Shown piece after piece: positions 36,653 through 45,963 of a DNA stretch of 64,000 bases. The stretch comes from Flagellimonas aquimarina (lineage in GTDB: Bacteria; Bacteroidota; Bacteroidia; Flavobacteriales; Flavobacteriaceae). The notes under the pieces are model-generated. The model saw nothing but the letters and a program-made list of their open reading frames with translations, had not been told where the DNA came from and searched no databases. The number at the start of each line of letters is the position of its first letter. Positions within the stretch are counted from its first letter, which is position 1. The stretch spans positions 1,178,001-1,242,000 of the forward strand of contig NZ_QGEG01000002.1 of the NCBI RefSeq assembly GCF_003149745.1, written 5' to 3'. Both the position numbers and the translations under genes were made by a program.

Positions 36653-39052
36653 ATGAAAATAAACATTTTCATTACTCTTTTTCTATTAGTTTCCTTTTAT
36701 GGGTTTTCTCAAGATTGTAACGATATCCTTACCGGTCAAGTTATGGACTATCATAACAAAACGCCACTTGAAAACGCAAGTATTCAAATAATCGGAAACC
36801 CAAAAATTGTGAAAACCGACAGCAAGGGAAAGTTTCAGATTCCAAACCTTTGTCCTGGTGTTTACGAATTGGAAATCTCCCACCCAGAGTGCACTACCAC
36901 TTTCATTGAAGTAGAGGTAGATAAAATTGCGTGGATTGATATAAAACTTGAACACCACTTAGAGGAACTGGAAGAAGTAAAGGTTGTTGGGGATGCTATT
37001 GCTGAGAAAACCACTTCCGCCCTAGAAGAGTCGTTAAGACTTAAAACATTAGAGCAATACAGCTCTGGCAGTTTAGGGGATGCTTTAAAGGAATTGTCAG
37101 GTGTTTCATCTTTAAATACAGGAGCTAATATCGTAAAACCAGCTATTCATGGTCTCAATGGCAGTAGAGTTCTAATACTGAACGATGGGGTGCGCATGCA
37201 AGATATGGAATGGGGAGATGAACATGCTCCCAACATAGATATCAATGCAACTGGTTCAATTTCAGTAATAAAAGGCGCTTCTGCACTTTTATACGGAGGA
37301 GATGCTATTGGCGGTGTTATTGTAATGGAGCAGGCAAGAATTCCTGCTAAGGATACTTTATATGGTAAAAGTATTGTAAATGGGGTGCTAAACGGTAGAG
37401 GCGGCAATATAACCACGGAGCTTATCAAAGCATTTGAAAGTGGATGGTACCTAAGAGGTCAAGGTTCATATAAACGATTGGGAGATCATGAGGCTCCAGA
37501 TTATATTCTCTCTAATACTGGGGTTCAAGAAATAGGAGCTTCTTTGCAGTTGGGGAAACAGTTGTTTACCTGGGGATGGGATGCAAAATACTCCTATTAC
37601 AATTCTGAAATAGCAGTACTTAGAGCTTCTCATATTGGCAATGTTGATGATTTAATACGTGGTATCAACAATGGTCAACCTGAGATAATCAGACCTTTTA
37701 CATATGATATTCAAAACCCTAGACAAGAAGTAACCCACCATTTGGGTAAACTAAAATTCTACAAACGATTTGAAGGTCTGGGTAAATGGAATGTTCAATA
37801 TGATTATCAAAACAACAGACGGTTCGAGTTTGATGTGCGAAGAGGCGAGCGTGATAACCAAGCATCCATAGATTTAGAATTGACCACACATACCTTTTCA
37901 ACTGATTTTAAATTGGATGCCAAAGAATCATACGAACTTCAGTTTGGTATTTTAGGGAGATTTCAAGACAATTTTGCTAATCCAGAAACCGATGTTAGAC
38001 GATTAATTCCTGACTATGAAAAGTATGATTTTGGAGCTTTTGTTACCGGAGAATATCGGGTAACTGATGGAATTCTTGTTGATGCAGGTCTTCGTTATGA
38101 TTTTAACCGTATCGATGCTAAAAAGTTTTACCAAACATCCAGATGGGAAGAACGTGGTTATGATCAAGAGTTTCAAGACCTGATTATTGATGATTTGGGA
38201 ACACAATTGCTTACCAATCCTATTTTTGATTATCATAATTTCTCTACAACTATTGGTGCACAGTACACCGGGGACAATAGTTCTGTAACTAGAGTTAATT
38301 ATGCGCTTTCTCAAAGAGCTCCTAATCCTTCAGAACTGTTCAGTGATGGTTTGCATCACTCTGCAGCGCGCATAGAGTTGGGAGATCTTCGTATTAAAAG
38401 TGAGACTTCCCATAAAATCTCAGCATCATATCAAAAGGATTTAAATAATTGGGGATTTACACTAGAACCCTATGCTAATTTCATTAAAGATTTTATTCTA
38501 TTGGAACCAACTGATGCTGAATTCACCAATAGAGGGGCATTTCCTCTTTGGGAATATCGACAGACGGATGCCAGATTATTAGGAGTTGATGCTGCAGCCT
38601 ATATTAATTGGTCCAATACTTGGATGACTGACCATCAGTTTTCATTTGTAAAAGGTACGGACACTGAAACAGATATTGCTTTAATCAACATTCCGGCGGC
38701 TAATCTTAGAAACAAATTGACTTTTACCAAACCGGAATGGAATGATTTTGAGTTTAGCCTAGAAAGTCAGTATGTATTTGAGCAAAATGAGCATCCAGAA
38801 GATATTATGGTATTTTCTCCAATACAACAGCAAGAAGTGTTGTTAAAAATAAACACACCTCCTGGCGCCTATCATCTGTTGGGTGTTAGCTCAAAAATGG
38901 AGTTTCCATTCAAAAACAATTTAAAGCTAACAACTGGATTAACAGTTAGTAACCTTTTAGATACAAATTATAGAGATTACCTAAATCGTCAGCGTCTTTT
39001 TGCAGATGATTTGGGTAGAAATATCATTTTACAATTAAAATTCAATTATTAA
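36653..39052 (+). CDS. TonB-dependent outer-membrane receptor
   Basis: A 799-residue receptor. A signal peptide (residues 1-19) precedes a carboxypeptidase-regulatory-like beta domain (about 25-105, GQVMDYHNKTPLENASIQI). The plug (about 115-230) has IHGLNGSRVLILNDGVRM and WGDEHAPNID, then SVIKGASALLYGGDAIGGV. The rest is a 22-strand barrel ending in LQLKFNY. The plug loop with acidic and His residues resembles metal-related receptors of the ZnuD type more than SusC sugar receptors, and no SusD partner is present. Its neighbours are small His/CxxC proteins, which supports a metal or metal-complex substrate (inference). Confidence 0.88.
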   Translation: MKINIFITLFLLVSFYGFSQDCNDILTGQVMDYHNKTPLENASIQIIGNPKIVKTDSKGKFQIPNLCPGVYELEISHPECTTTFIEVEVDKIAWIDIKLEHHLEELEEVKVVGDAIAEKTTSALEESLRLKTLEQYSSGSLGDALKELSGVSSLNTGANIVKPAIHGLNGSRVLILNDGVRMQDMEWGDEHAPNIDINATGSISVIKGASALLYGGDAIGGVIVMEQARIPAKDTLYGKSIVNGVLNGRGGNITTELIKAFESGWYLRGQGSYKRLGDHEAPDYILSNTGVQEIGASLQLGKQLFTWGWDAKYSYYNSEIAVLRASHIGNVDDLIRGINNGQPEIIRPFTYDIQNPRQEVTHHLGKLKFYKRFEGLGKWNVQYDYQNNRRFEFDVRRGERDNQASIDLELTTHTFSTDFKLDAKESYELQFGILGRFQDNFANPETDVRRLIPDYEKYDFGAFVTGEYRVTDGILVDAGLRYDFNRIDAKKFYQTSRWEERGYDQEFQDLIIDDLGTQLLTNPIFDYHNFSTTIGAQYTGDNSSVTRVNYALSQRAPNPSELFSDGLHHSAARIELGDLRIKSETSHKISASYQKDLNNWGFTLEPYANFIKDFILLEPTDAEFTNRGAFPLWEYRQTDARLLGVDAAAYINWSNTWMTDHQFSFVKGTDTETDIALINIPAANLRNKLTFTKPEWNDFEFSLESQYVFEQNEHPEDIMVFSPIQQQEVLLKINTPPGAYHLLGVSSKMEFPFKNNLKLTTGLTVSNLLDTNYRDYLNRQRLFADDLGRNIILQLKFNY

Positions 39053-39073
39053 ATCAAATTTAAATTAAAGACT

Positions 39074-39667
39074 ATGAAAACCATTAAATTTTTATCCATT
39101 TTCGCACTTCTGGGAGTAGCATTCGTATCATGCTCAGATGACGACGAAAATCCAGACCCTGTAAACGAGGAGGAAACTATTACCACAATGACAGCAACCT
39201 TGGTACCACAAGGAGGGGGAACCACCGTCACATTACAATCACAAGATTTAGATGGAGATGGACCTAATCCACCAATGGTATCCGTATCTGGAGATTTATC
39301 TGAAAACACTGTTTATAATGGAACGGTTGTACTATTAAATGAAACAGAAACACCTGCTGAAATTATCAATGAGGAGATTGAGGGAGAAGCGGCCGAGCAT
39401 CAGTTTTTCTTCGTTCCAAATAGTAGCCTAAATGCAACTGTCACATATGCAGATGACGAATCTGATTATGTTTCTGATGAGACAGGTGAAAACTTCACCA
39501 CTACCAATCCAGTAGGCATAGTATTTACTTTAACTACTACAGATGCTAGTACTGGAACCTTGGCTATTACCTTAAGACATGAGCCTAAAAAGCCCAATGA
39601 TGGTACTCTTGCAGATGCTGGTGGGGAAACAGATATTACACAAGCCTTCAATTTGATCATTCAATAG
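39074..39667 (+). CDS. Acidic lipoprotein linked to the TonB receptor
   Basis: A 197-residue lipoprotein. The signal peptide ends in AFVSC (lipid Cys near 20), followed by an acidic SDDDENPDP spacer and two or three beta-rich segments (TTMTATLVPQGG, then FTLTTTDASTGTLAITLRH). It is 21 bp after the receptor, so probably its surface or periplasmic partner. One histidine precedes the QFFFV strand; there is no cysteine beyond the lipid site. Confidence 0.78.
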   Translation: MKTIKFLSIFALLGVAFVSCSDDDENPDPVNEEETITTMTATLVPQGGGTTVTLQSQDLDGDGPNPPMVSVSGDLSENTVYNGTVVLLNETETPAEIINEEIEGEAAEHQFFFVPNSSLNATVTYADDESDYVSDETGENFTTTNPVGIVFTLTTTDASTGTLAITLRHEPKKPNDGTLADAGGETDITQAFNLIIQ

Positions 39668-39687
39668 ATTAATGTTACAAATATAAT

Positions 39688-39703
39688 ATTGCCTTTCGGC
39701 AAT
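39688..39703 (+). other. Hairpin covering the start codon of the second CxxC gene
   Basis: ATTGCC (39688-39693), loop TTTC and GGCAAT (39698-39703) form a 6-bp GC-containing stem. Its right arm includes the AT of the ATG at 39702. It could limit translation of the downstream gene or mark the end of the lipoprotein transcript. Confidence 0.5.
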
Positions 39704-40043
39704 GATCATAAGAGTGAAAACTAGAAAGAGACATATTTGGTATAGTTCCCTTCTTACAATTGCATTGTTGTTTCAATTGGGCTTTACCACCTTTCACGTT
39801 TTTACTTCACATGCTTTTCATTCTCAAATTGAGGTTGATAACAGTAATGAAGCGATTTCAGGTGCGGACACTAAATGTGACCTTTGCGCTAAACTAAGTG
39901 TAAAGTCAGAGCTATTTATTTTAGCGCCTGAAGTCGACTTTACCATTACTTTTTTCCAAACCATAAACGCTTTAGAGGAGCTAACACCTTCCTTTCCAAC
40001 ATTTGCCCTCTACTTCCTGCGGGGACCTCCCACGGACTTCTAA
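39702..40043 (+). CDS. Small membrane-anchored His/CxxC protein (second copy)
   Basis: A 113-residue protein. A basic N-terminus precedes one membrane helix (about residues 14-31), then histidines at 32, 37 and 40 (FHVFTSHAFHSQ), a CDLC pair (C59, C62) and a C-terminal FLRGPPTDF. It has the same order of features as the protein at 36286-36588, although overall identity is low. Both resemble DUF2946-like proteins. A role in handling a metal for the receptor or ABC transporter is an inference. Confidence 0.7.
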   Translation: MIIRVKTRKRHIWYSSLLTIALLFQLGFTTFHVFTSHAFHSQIEVDNSNEAISGADTKCDLCAKLSVKSELFILAPEVDFTITFFQTINALEELTPSFPTFALYFLRGPPTDF

Positions 40044-40092
40044 GAATATCTTTTTTATTGGTATTCCCAGAAGGAATAGCAAACAACCGTGC

Positions 40093-40124
40093 ATACTTCA
40101 AAATCTTATGATTTTGAGGAGTAT
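40093..40124 (+). other. Long interrupted hairpin before the ABC operon
   Basis: ATACT, then CAAAATC, loop TTAT, GATTTTG, then AGTAT: 7 bp of inner and 5 bp of outer pairing. It lies 30 bp before the ABC ATPase start. It is a possible terminator/attenuator or RNA-processing site separating receptor and transporter expression. Confidence 0.5.
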
Positions 40125-40153
40125 CATATTTTCCAAACCTAATTACATCAGTC

Positions 40154-40870
40154 ATGATAATTATAGACCAACTCACCAAAAAATATGGTGAAGCTTTGGT
40201 GTTGAATCAATTATCTCTCAACATCAAACCACATGAAATTTATTGTTTGCTCGGTGCCAATGGCGCAGGAAAAACAACAACTATTAATTTACTGCTAGGT
40301 TTTATTAAACCTACATCAGGAAGTGCTTTTATAAATGGGCTCAATGTCTCAGAAAACTCTAGAAAGACCAAGCGTTTTTTAGCTTACATTCCTGAAAACC
40401 TTATGCTCTACCCTACTTTGACAGCGGTGGAAAATTTGGATTATTTTTCCGGTATTGGAGGTAAAAATCTTTCTAAAGTTCAGTTGGAAGATTTTCTCAA
40501 TCAAGCTGGCCTACAGAAAGGGGCATTTCATCAACGGATCTCCACTTTTTCTAAAGGAATGCGGCAAAAAGTAGGTATAGCCATTGCATTGGCCAAGGAT
40601 GCAAAAACACTTCTGCTGGATGAGCCTACCTCTGGACTTGACCCAAAGGCAAGTAACGAATTTGGCCAGTTGCTGCATTTGCTGCGGGATAAGGGTGTTG
40701 CAATCCTTATGGCCACTCACGACCTCTTCCGTGCTAAAGAGGTTGCCACCCAGATTGGCATTATGAAACAAGGAGTGCTAAGACAACAATTTAACGCACA
40801 GAATATTTCACTTCCAGAATTGGAAGCGGCATACCTTGAAACCATGGATTTTAAAGAATTGGAAGTATGA
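40154..40870 (+). CDS. ABC transporter ATP-binding protein (ABC-2 type)
   Basis: A 238-residue nucleotide-binding subunit. Walker A is GANGAGKTT, the signature is FSKGMRQKV, and Walker B is TLLLDEPTSGLDP with the switch His in ATHD. This is the NosF/CcmA-like class serving ABC-2 permeases. Its stop overlaps the next start by 4 bp, so it pairs with the two permeases that follow. Confidence 0.93.
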   Translation: MIIIDQLTKKYGEALVLNQLSLNIKPHEIYCLLGANGAGKTTTINLLLGFIKPTSGSAFINGLNVSENSRKTKRFLAYIPENLMLYPTLTAVENLDYFSGIGGKNLSKVQLEDFLNQAGLQKGAFHQRISTFSKGMRQKVGIAIALAKDAKTLLLDEPTSGLDPKASNEFGQLLHLLRDKGVAILMATHDLFRAKEVATQIGIMKQGVLRQQFNAQNISLPELEAAYLETMDFKELEV

Positions 40871-42273
40871 TTCGAAATACATTCCGTAAAGAAGTAAAGG
40901 AGATAATCCGAGATGGAAGGATAAAGATTGCCTTCGGAATAGTCTTTTTACTGCTTGCCATAGCTACCTGGATCAGCGGTAAACAATATCGTTCCGTAAA
41001 CGAACAACATGCTGAAGCCAAAGCTGCAGAAAGATTGATATGGGACAACCAGGGAGAAAAGAATCCGCATTCTGCCGCACATTATGGAACCTATGCTTTT
41101 AAGCCAAAATACCCTCTGTCACTAATAGATCAAGGTGTGGATAAATATGCAGGTTCATCAATTTTTTTAGAGGCCCATAAGCGCAATGAAGCTCAATTTA
41201 GTAAGGCAGCCGATCAAACAGGTCTGGCTCGTTTTGGAGATTTGACCCCCGATTTTGTCCTCTTGTTCATCATTCCATTGTTAATTGTTCTGCTAGGGTA
41301 CAATGCCTTCACCAAAGAACGTGAGATGGGAACGCTCCTTTTGCTCAAAAGCCAGGGGATAACAATTTGGAAACTGATTTTTGGAAAATGGTTGGCCCTT
41401 TTCACCCCCATTTTCATCGTCACACTTGCAACTTTTGTGGGTGCAGGAGCAATCTTGTCCAATCTTAACGATTTTGGTGTTTTTAAGTGGGAACACCTTG
41501 GGGTTCTTTGTCTGGTATATCTATGTTATTACATCATTTTTATTAATCTGGTATTGTTGATTTCTTCTAGGGCTAAAAAATCCGGTGTTGCCTTAGTCTT
41601 ATCCTTAAGCATATGGATTGTGGCCTGCCTTGCCATTCCCAAGGCAGCGAGCAACATTGCTGAGGGAAAACATCCCTACCCAACCCGACAGGAATTCGCA
41701 GCTAATATTTTGATGGACAAAAAAGAAGGTCTGGATGGGCATGACCCATGGAACAAACAGGCCAAATTATTGGAACAAGATGTTATGAACGAATATGGTG
41801 TTGATAGCCTGCACCAATTGCCTTTCAATTTTGATGCTTATCGGATGCAGAAAGGGGAAGAACATAACGCTGAAGTATATTTCAAGCATTACAACTATCT
41901 GAAAATACAATTTGAAAGCCAATCCAAGGTATATCGTTCACTAGCCACGCTTTCCCCGTTTCTTCCTACCCGTTTTCTAAGTATGGCAGTAGCAAAAACA
42001 GACTATTCTACACATTGGGATTTCGCAGATACTGCAGAGAAGTATCGTATAGAGGTACAGGCCTTTTTGAACAATGATTTTGCGGAAAACTCCACTTATG
42101 GCGATTGGAGCTATAAGACCGGTGAAACCACTTGGAAACAGCTACCCACTTTCCAATATGCCCCGTTGAAGCTTAATGAAATCCTCTGGCGAAATTCCTC
42201 CAATATAGCTTCAATTGCTTTTTGGTTATTGGCATCCTTCGGTTTTTTATTCATCACAATTAAAAAGTTCTAA
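40867..42273 (+). CDS. ABC-2 permease with DUF3526 domain, first subunit
   Basis: A 468-residue permease. An N-terminal membrane helix (about 20-38) precedes a large extracytoplasmic loop with NPHSAAHYGTYAFKPKYPLSL, the mark of DUF3526 permeases. A block of about five helices follows (about 120-260), then a second extracytoplasmic region and a last helix. The same architecture appears in the next gene, so the two form a heterodimer. The overlap with the ATPase gene and the 2-bp gap after it imply coupled translation. Confidence 0.88.
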   Translation: MIRNTFRKEVKEIIRDGRIKIAFGIVFLLLAIATWISGKQYRSVNEQHAEAKAAERLIWDNQGEKNPHSAAHYGTYAFKPKYPLSLIDQGVDKYAGSSIFLEAHKRNEAQFSKAADQTGLARFGDLTPDFVLLFIIPLLIVLLGYNAFTKEREMGTLLLLKSQGITIWKLIFGKWLALFTPIFIVTLATFVGAGAILSNLNDFGVFKWEHLGVLCLVYLCYYIIFINLVLLISSRAKKSGVALVLSLSIWIVACLAIPKAASNIAEGKHPYPTRQEFAANILMDKKEGLDGHDPWNKQAKLLEQDVMNEYGVDSLHQLPFNFDAYRMQKGEEHNAEVYFKHYNYLKIQFESQSKVYRSLATLSPFLPTRFLSMAVAKTDYSTHWDFADTAEKYRIEVQAFLNNDFAENSTYGDWSYKTGETTWKQLPTFQYAPLKLNEILWRNSSNIASIAFWLLASFGFLFITIKKF

Positions 42274-42275
42274 CC

Positions 42276-43700
42276 ATGTACAAATACAATTTTGTTTACG
42301 AACTCAAAGTTTTGGTACGCAACGGATGGATTCAATTGTTGAGTCTACTCTTGTTGGGTCTTTTCTGTTTTGCCGCATTTAATGGAAGCGAAAAAGTGGA
42401 AAAAAGAAAGCTGGACATTCAAGCAGCTAAGACGGAAGTAAGGGAGTCTGATCATGACATGTTAATGTTATTGGATTCTGTAGAACAGGGAATGGAGGTC
42501 AGCGCCTCTAGGTGGACAATTCCAACAAGTCCCACCGCAGTAGGCAACTATCACCCTAGGGTTGCCGATATGAGCCCTAAACCTCTGGCTTTTATAGCAA
42601 TGGGACAAAGTGATTTGTTCACCCACTATGTAAAACCAACAATGACCGGAGATGATTTCACATTAAATTTTACCGAAATCACGAACCCAGTACAGCAGCT
42701 TTTTGGAAGTTTTGATCTTTCCTTTGTGATTGTTTATCTGCTTCCCCTTATCATCATTGCGTTTTCTTACAATGTTCTATCGGCTGAACGGGAAAGTGGT
42801 TCGTTAAAACTGCTGGCCTCACAGCCCATATCATTGCGCAATTGGGTGTTACAGAAAATAAGTTTACGTTTTTTTTGGGTGGCCTTGCTTACCATCGTAA
42901 TCTTGACTCTGGTAATGATGTTCTTTGGAACTAACACAAATCTGAAAGATTGGTTTTCAATTTTGGGTATCACAATTGCCTATATGCTGTTCTGGTTTAC
43001 CATGGCTTTTCTGGTGAATTTACAAACAGGAAGTTCTTCAAAAAATGCTATCATACTTTTAGGGCTTTGGGTGGTTTTTGTTTTATTGGTTCCTTCGGTA
43101 TTGAATCAGTTGGGAAGCACATTGTATCCAATGCCGTCCCGGACGTTGATGATCAATGAGATGAGAAATCTGAAAGCCCAGACGGTAAAAAGGCAGGATG
43201 AAATTTTGGATAATTTCTTGAGAGACCATCCAGAGTACGCAATTAATGACCCCAATCAGAATAGAAAGTTCTACCATCGCTATGTGGCAGCTCAAAAGCT
43301 AGTCAAAGAAGAGCTTAAACCTATCATAAATAAATTTGAACAGCAACTGCAAAAACAACAAGCTTGGATTTCGCAACTTCGATGGATTTCCCCTGCCATT
43401 GTTACCCAACAATCGCTGAGTACAAATGCGGGAACATCCACAGCAGATTATGAAAACTATCGCGGGCAAGTTATACAATTTGCAGAGGCATGGCGCACCC
43501 ATTTGGTTCCTTTTTTATACAACAATCAATCCTTCACTAGCAAGGATTATGATCATTTACCTGTCTTTACCTACCAACCTTTAAAATCGAATGACAGTTC
43601 GCTTTCTTGGCTAGTTTTGCTAGTAATTTCCATAGTGCTGGGAGCAACAAGTATTGGACTAAGTTCCAAGTCTAAATCATCATCAACTTTAGCAACATGA
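42276..43700 (+). CDS. ABC-2 permease with DUF3526 domain, second subunit
   Basis: A 474-residue paralogue of the upstream permease with the same helix-loop-helices-loop-helix plan. Motifs include an N-terminal membrane anchor, NYHPRVADMSPKPLAFIAMG in the first loop, FSYNVLSAERESGSLKLLAS in the coupling region and a late FTYQPLKSND. It ends in a Ser/Lys-rich tail. The stop overlaps the start of the DUF5916 gene by 4 bp. Confidence 0.88.
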   Translation: MYKYNFVYELKVLVRNGWIQLLSLLLLGLFCFAAFNGSEKVEKRKLDIQAAKTEVRESDHDMLMLLDSVEQGMEVSASRWTIPTSPTAVGNYHPRVADMSPKPLAFIAMGQSDLFTHYVKPTMTGDDFTLNFTEITNPVQQLFGSFDLSFVIVYLLPLIIIAFSYNVLSAERESGSLKLLASQPISLRNWVLQKISLRFFWVALLTIVILTLVMMFFGTNTNLKDWFSILGITIAYMLFWFTMAFLVNLQTGSSSKNAIILLGLWVVFVLLVPSVLNQLGSTLYPMPSRTLMINEMRNLKAQTVKRQDEILDNFLRDHPEYAINDPNQNRKFYHRYVAAQKLVKEELKPIINKFEQQLQKQQAWISQLRWISPAIVTQQSLSTNAGTSTADYENYRGQVIQFAEAWRTHLVPFLYNNQSFTSKDYDHLPVFTYQPLKSNDSSLSWLVLLVISIVLGATSIGLSSKSKSSSTLAT

Positions 43701-45916
43701 TGTTATACAGGATTAACTTGTGGCTTTGTTTCCTTTGCATCTGTTTACATCTGAACGCCCAGGAAAATGACGGTGAAAACTTTCCGCCGCCAGAAATACC
43801 TCAGGAAATAAAGGTTTCAAAAGCTATCAATGGAATTCAATTGGATGGTTTTCTGAATGAAAAAGATTGGCAAACAGCAGAAATAACGGAAGATTTTTTC
43901 AGAATAGAACCAAGGCAAGGTGGCAAAATCAAATATAAAACTCAAGTTCAGTTTTTGTATGATAACAAGAACCTATATGTTGCTGCATTCTGCAGCGATT
44001 CTTTAGGTTTACGGGGAGTTAGAATCCAGGATTTAAGAAGAGATTTTGACTGGGGAGAAAACGACATTTTTGGTGTAGCCCTTGACCCACAAAACCTCAA
44101 ACAATATGCGCAAGGGTTTCAAACTACTCCCTATGGTAACCAACGTGATTTTCAAAATTTCAATGGAAATAGTTTTGACACTGGTTGGAATACCTTATGG
44201 AGGGTTCGTACACAAAGAACGGATAAAGGTTATTCTGTGGAAATGGCCATTCCTTTTAAATCATTACGATATAACCTTCCAGAGAACGGCAATACGATTG
44301 AATGGGGAATGACACTGGTCCGGTATGCTCGCAGGGATATTGAGGTTTCAACATTTCCGGCTATTCCGCAGTCCTTTACCCCTTATCGCATGACCTATGC
44401 AGCCAAACTCACAGGTATTGAAGTGCCACCTCCATCGGCCAATATTCGTGTGGAACCATACACGTTGTACAAATATGATGAGAACAAAGAAGGGGCATCA
44501 TTAACTACAAAAACTAGTGACCCTAAGATAGGTATTGATGCTAAATGGGCCATAAACCCAAAAACCGTACTAGATTTAACCATTAATACGGATTTTGCAC
44601 AGGCCGATGTTGACAGGGCGATAAATAACCTAGAACGTTTCAATATTTTCTTTCCTGAGCGTCGTCAGTTTTTTTTAGAAAACTCAGGTATTTGGGCTGG
44701 CGGTTTACAGCAATCCATTCGCCCTTTTTTCAGCAGAAGGATTGGCTTGCAAGGCGAATTCAATGCAACCCCGGCACCCATTGATTTTGGTGCTCGTTTT
44801 ACACAAAGAACAGAAAAAAGTGCATTGGCGGGTCTTTTTGTTCGCCAGCGAGAAACTGAAAATTCTGCAGCCGTAAATTTTGGTGTTGTACGTTATTTGA
44901 AAAACTATGGAAGGGAAAACAACATTGGCGTAATGGTTACCCATAGAGCTGATGACAGTTACGCTGAACTCAATCTGGAAAACAATAGTAATACCACCAT
45001 AACCATAGATGGACAGATTAGACCAACCAGCCAATGGGATGTGCAATATTTATTGTCCAGTTCTATTGATAAGTCTACCGGAAAAACCGGATATGCCGGG
45101 AGAATTTTTGTAGGGAACGATAGTAACAAGTTTTACTATGGATGGGTAACTGAATATACGGATGCCAATTATAACCCAAGAATGGGATTTGTAAGACAAA
45201 ACAATGTAATTAGACACAACCCCGGTGGTTATTACATATGGAGACCAAAGAACATTGATTGGATCAGGCGATGGGACCCAGGTATGTTTGTCAATTATAA
45301 TCACGACGCAACCGACCCAAGCCAATTTCAGCAGGCAAGTCTTTATATTTTTCCAATTTTCACATGGTTCAAAGACAATAGTTTTATGGAAACCTCCTTT
45401 ACCCCTACTTGGCAAAACATTAATTTTGAATTCGCCCCCCTAGGATTGGAAATTGAGCAAGACAATTATTTTTATACCAGATATTTAGTAAAGTATAACA
45501 CGGACCAATCCAAAAAATGGTCAGGAGATGTGGGGTATAATTTTGGAAACTTTTATAATGGAACCAGAGGTACTATTAGTGCTGCTGCCCGTTTTGCACC
45601 TGTTCCGCATGCCGCGCTAACGTTGGACTATGAACATAATACAATCAAAGATGTTGGAATCAATAACTCCAATCTGACTACGAATCTGTATTCTGCAAAT
45701 CTACGATTAGCTTTAAACCCAAGGCTTCAATTATCTACTTTTTATCAGTATAATAGCTTTAATGAACAAGGCCGCTGGAATACCCGTTTTAGCTGGGAGT
45801 ATATGCCTCTATCTTTTATTTATTTAGTCTTTAACGATACCCAAACCGATATTTTCGACCCTTCAATAAACACAAAACAGTTCATCAGTAAGATTACGCT
45901 TTTAAAGCAATTTTAG
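43697..45916 (+). CDS. DUF5916 outer-membrane protein with CBM9-like domain
   Basis: A 739-residue protein. A signal peptide (residues 1-21) leads to a CBM9-like beta-sandwich (about 35-225, AINGIQLDGFLNEKDWQ and YSVEMAIPFKSLRY). The DUF5916 beta-barrel follows, with the RFNIFFPERRQFFLEN block and strands up to the terminal LLKQF. Such proteins are thought to sit in the outer membrane. Translational coupling to an ABC-2 exporter-type operon is notable: together they could span both membranes. The substrate is unknown. Confidence 0.87.
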   Translation: MMLYRINLWLCFLCICLHLNAQENDGENFPPPEIPQEIKVSKAINGIQLDGFLNEKDWQTAEITEDFFRIEPRQGGKIKYKTQVQFLYDNKNLYVAAFCSDSLGLRGVRIQDLRRDFDWGENDIFGVALDPQNLKQYAQGFQTTPYGNQRDFQNFNGNSFDTGWNTLWRVRTQRTDKGYSVEMAIPFKSLRYNLPENGNTIEWGMTLVRYARRDIEVSTFPAIPQSFTPYRMTYAAKLTGIEVPPPSANIRVEPYTLYKYDENKEGASLTTKTSDPKIGIDAKWAINPKTVLDLTINTDFAQADVDRAINNLERFNIFFPERRQFFLENSGIWAGGLQQSIRPFFSRRIGLQGEFNATPAPIDFGARFTQRTEKSALAGLFVRQRETENSAAVNFGVVRYLKNYGRENNIGVMVTHRADDSYAELNLENNSNTTITIDGQIRPTSQWDVQYLLSSSIDKSTGKTGYAGRIFVGNDSNKFYYGWVTEYTDANYNPRMGFVRQNNVIRHNPGGYYIWRPKNIDWIRRWDPGMFVNYNHDATDPSQFQQASLYIFPIFTWFKDNSFMETSFTPTWQNINFEFAPLGLEIEQDNYFYTRYLVKYNTDQSKKWSGDVGYNFGNFYNGTRGTISAAARFAPVPHAALTLDYEHNTIKDVGINNSNLTTNLYSANLRLALNPRLQLSTFYQYNSFNEQGRWNTRFSWEYMPLSFIYLVFNDTQTDIFDPSINTKQFISKITLLKQF

Positions 45917-45933
45917 ATTTTAGTTAGTTTGAG

Positions 45934-45963
45934 AAAGCCACGCAGGTTTCGTGGCTTTTTTTT
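45934..45963 (+). terminator. Intrinsic terminator of the ABC/DUF5916 operon
   Basis: AAAGCCACG (45934-45942), a 7-base loop and CGTGGCTTT (45950-45958), followed by T's. It lies between convergent genes and may serve both, though the U-run is only on the plus side. Confidence 0.88.

Noticed and set aside
36686..36958. Minus-strand ORF of 90 codons inside the TonB receptor gene
   Set aside because: It overlaps the well-supported N-terminal domain of the receptor and has low-complexity composition; a shadow.
40044..40153. A small gene in the gap before the ABC ATPase
   Set aside because: No ORF with a good start and no coding features; the gap is better explained by the hairpin at 40093-40124.
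44705..45046. Minus-strand ORF of 113 codons inside the DUF5916 gene
   Set aside because: It is antisense to conserved barrel sequence, with no signal or motif; a shadow.
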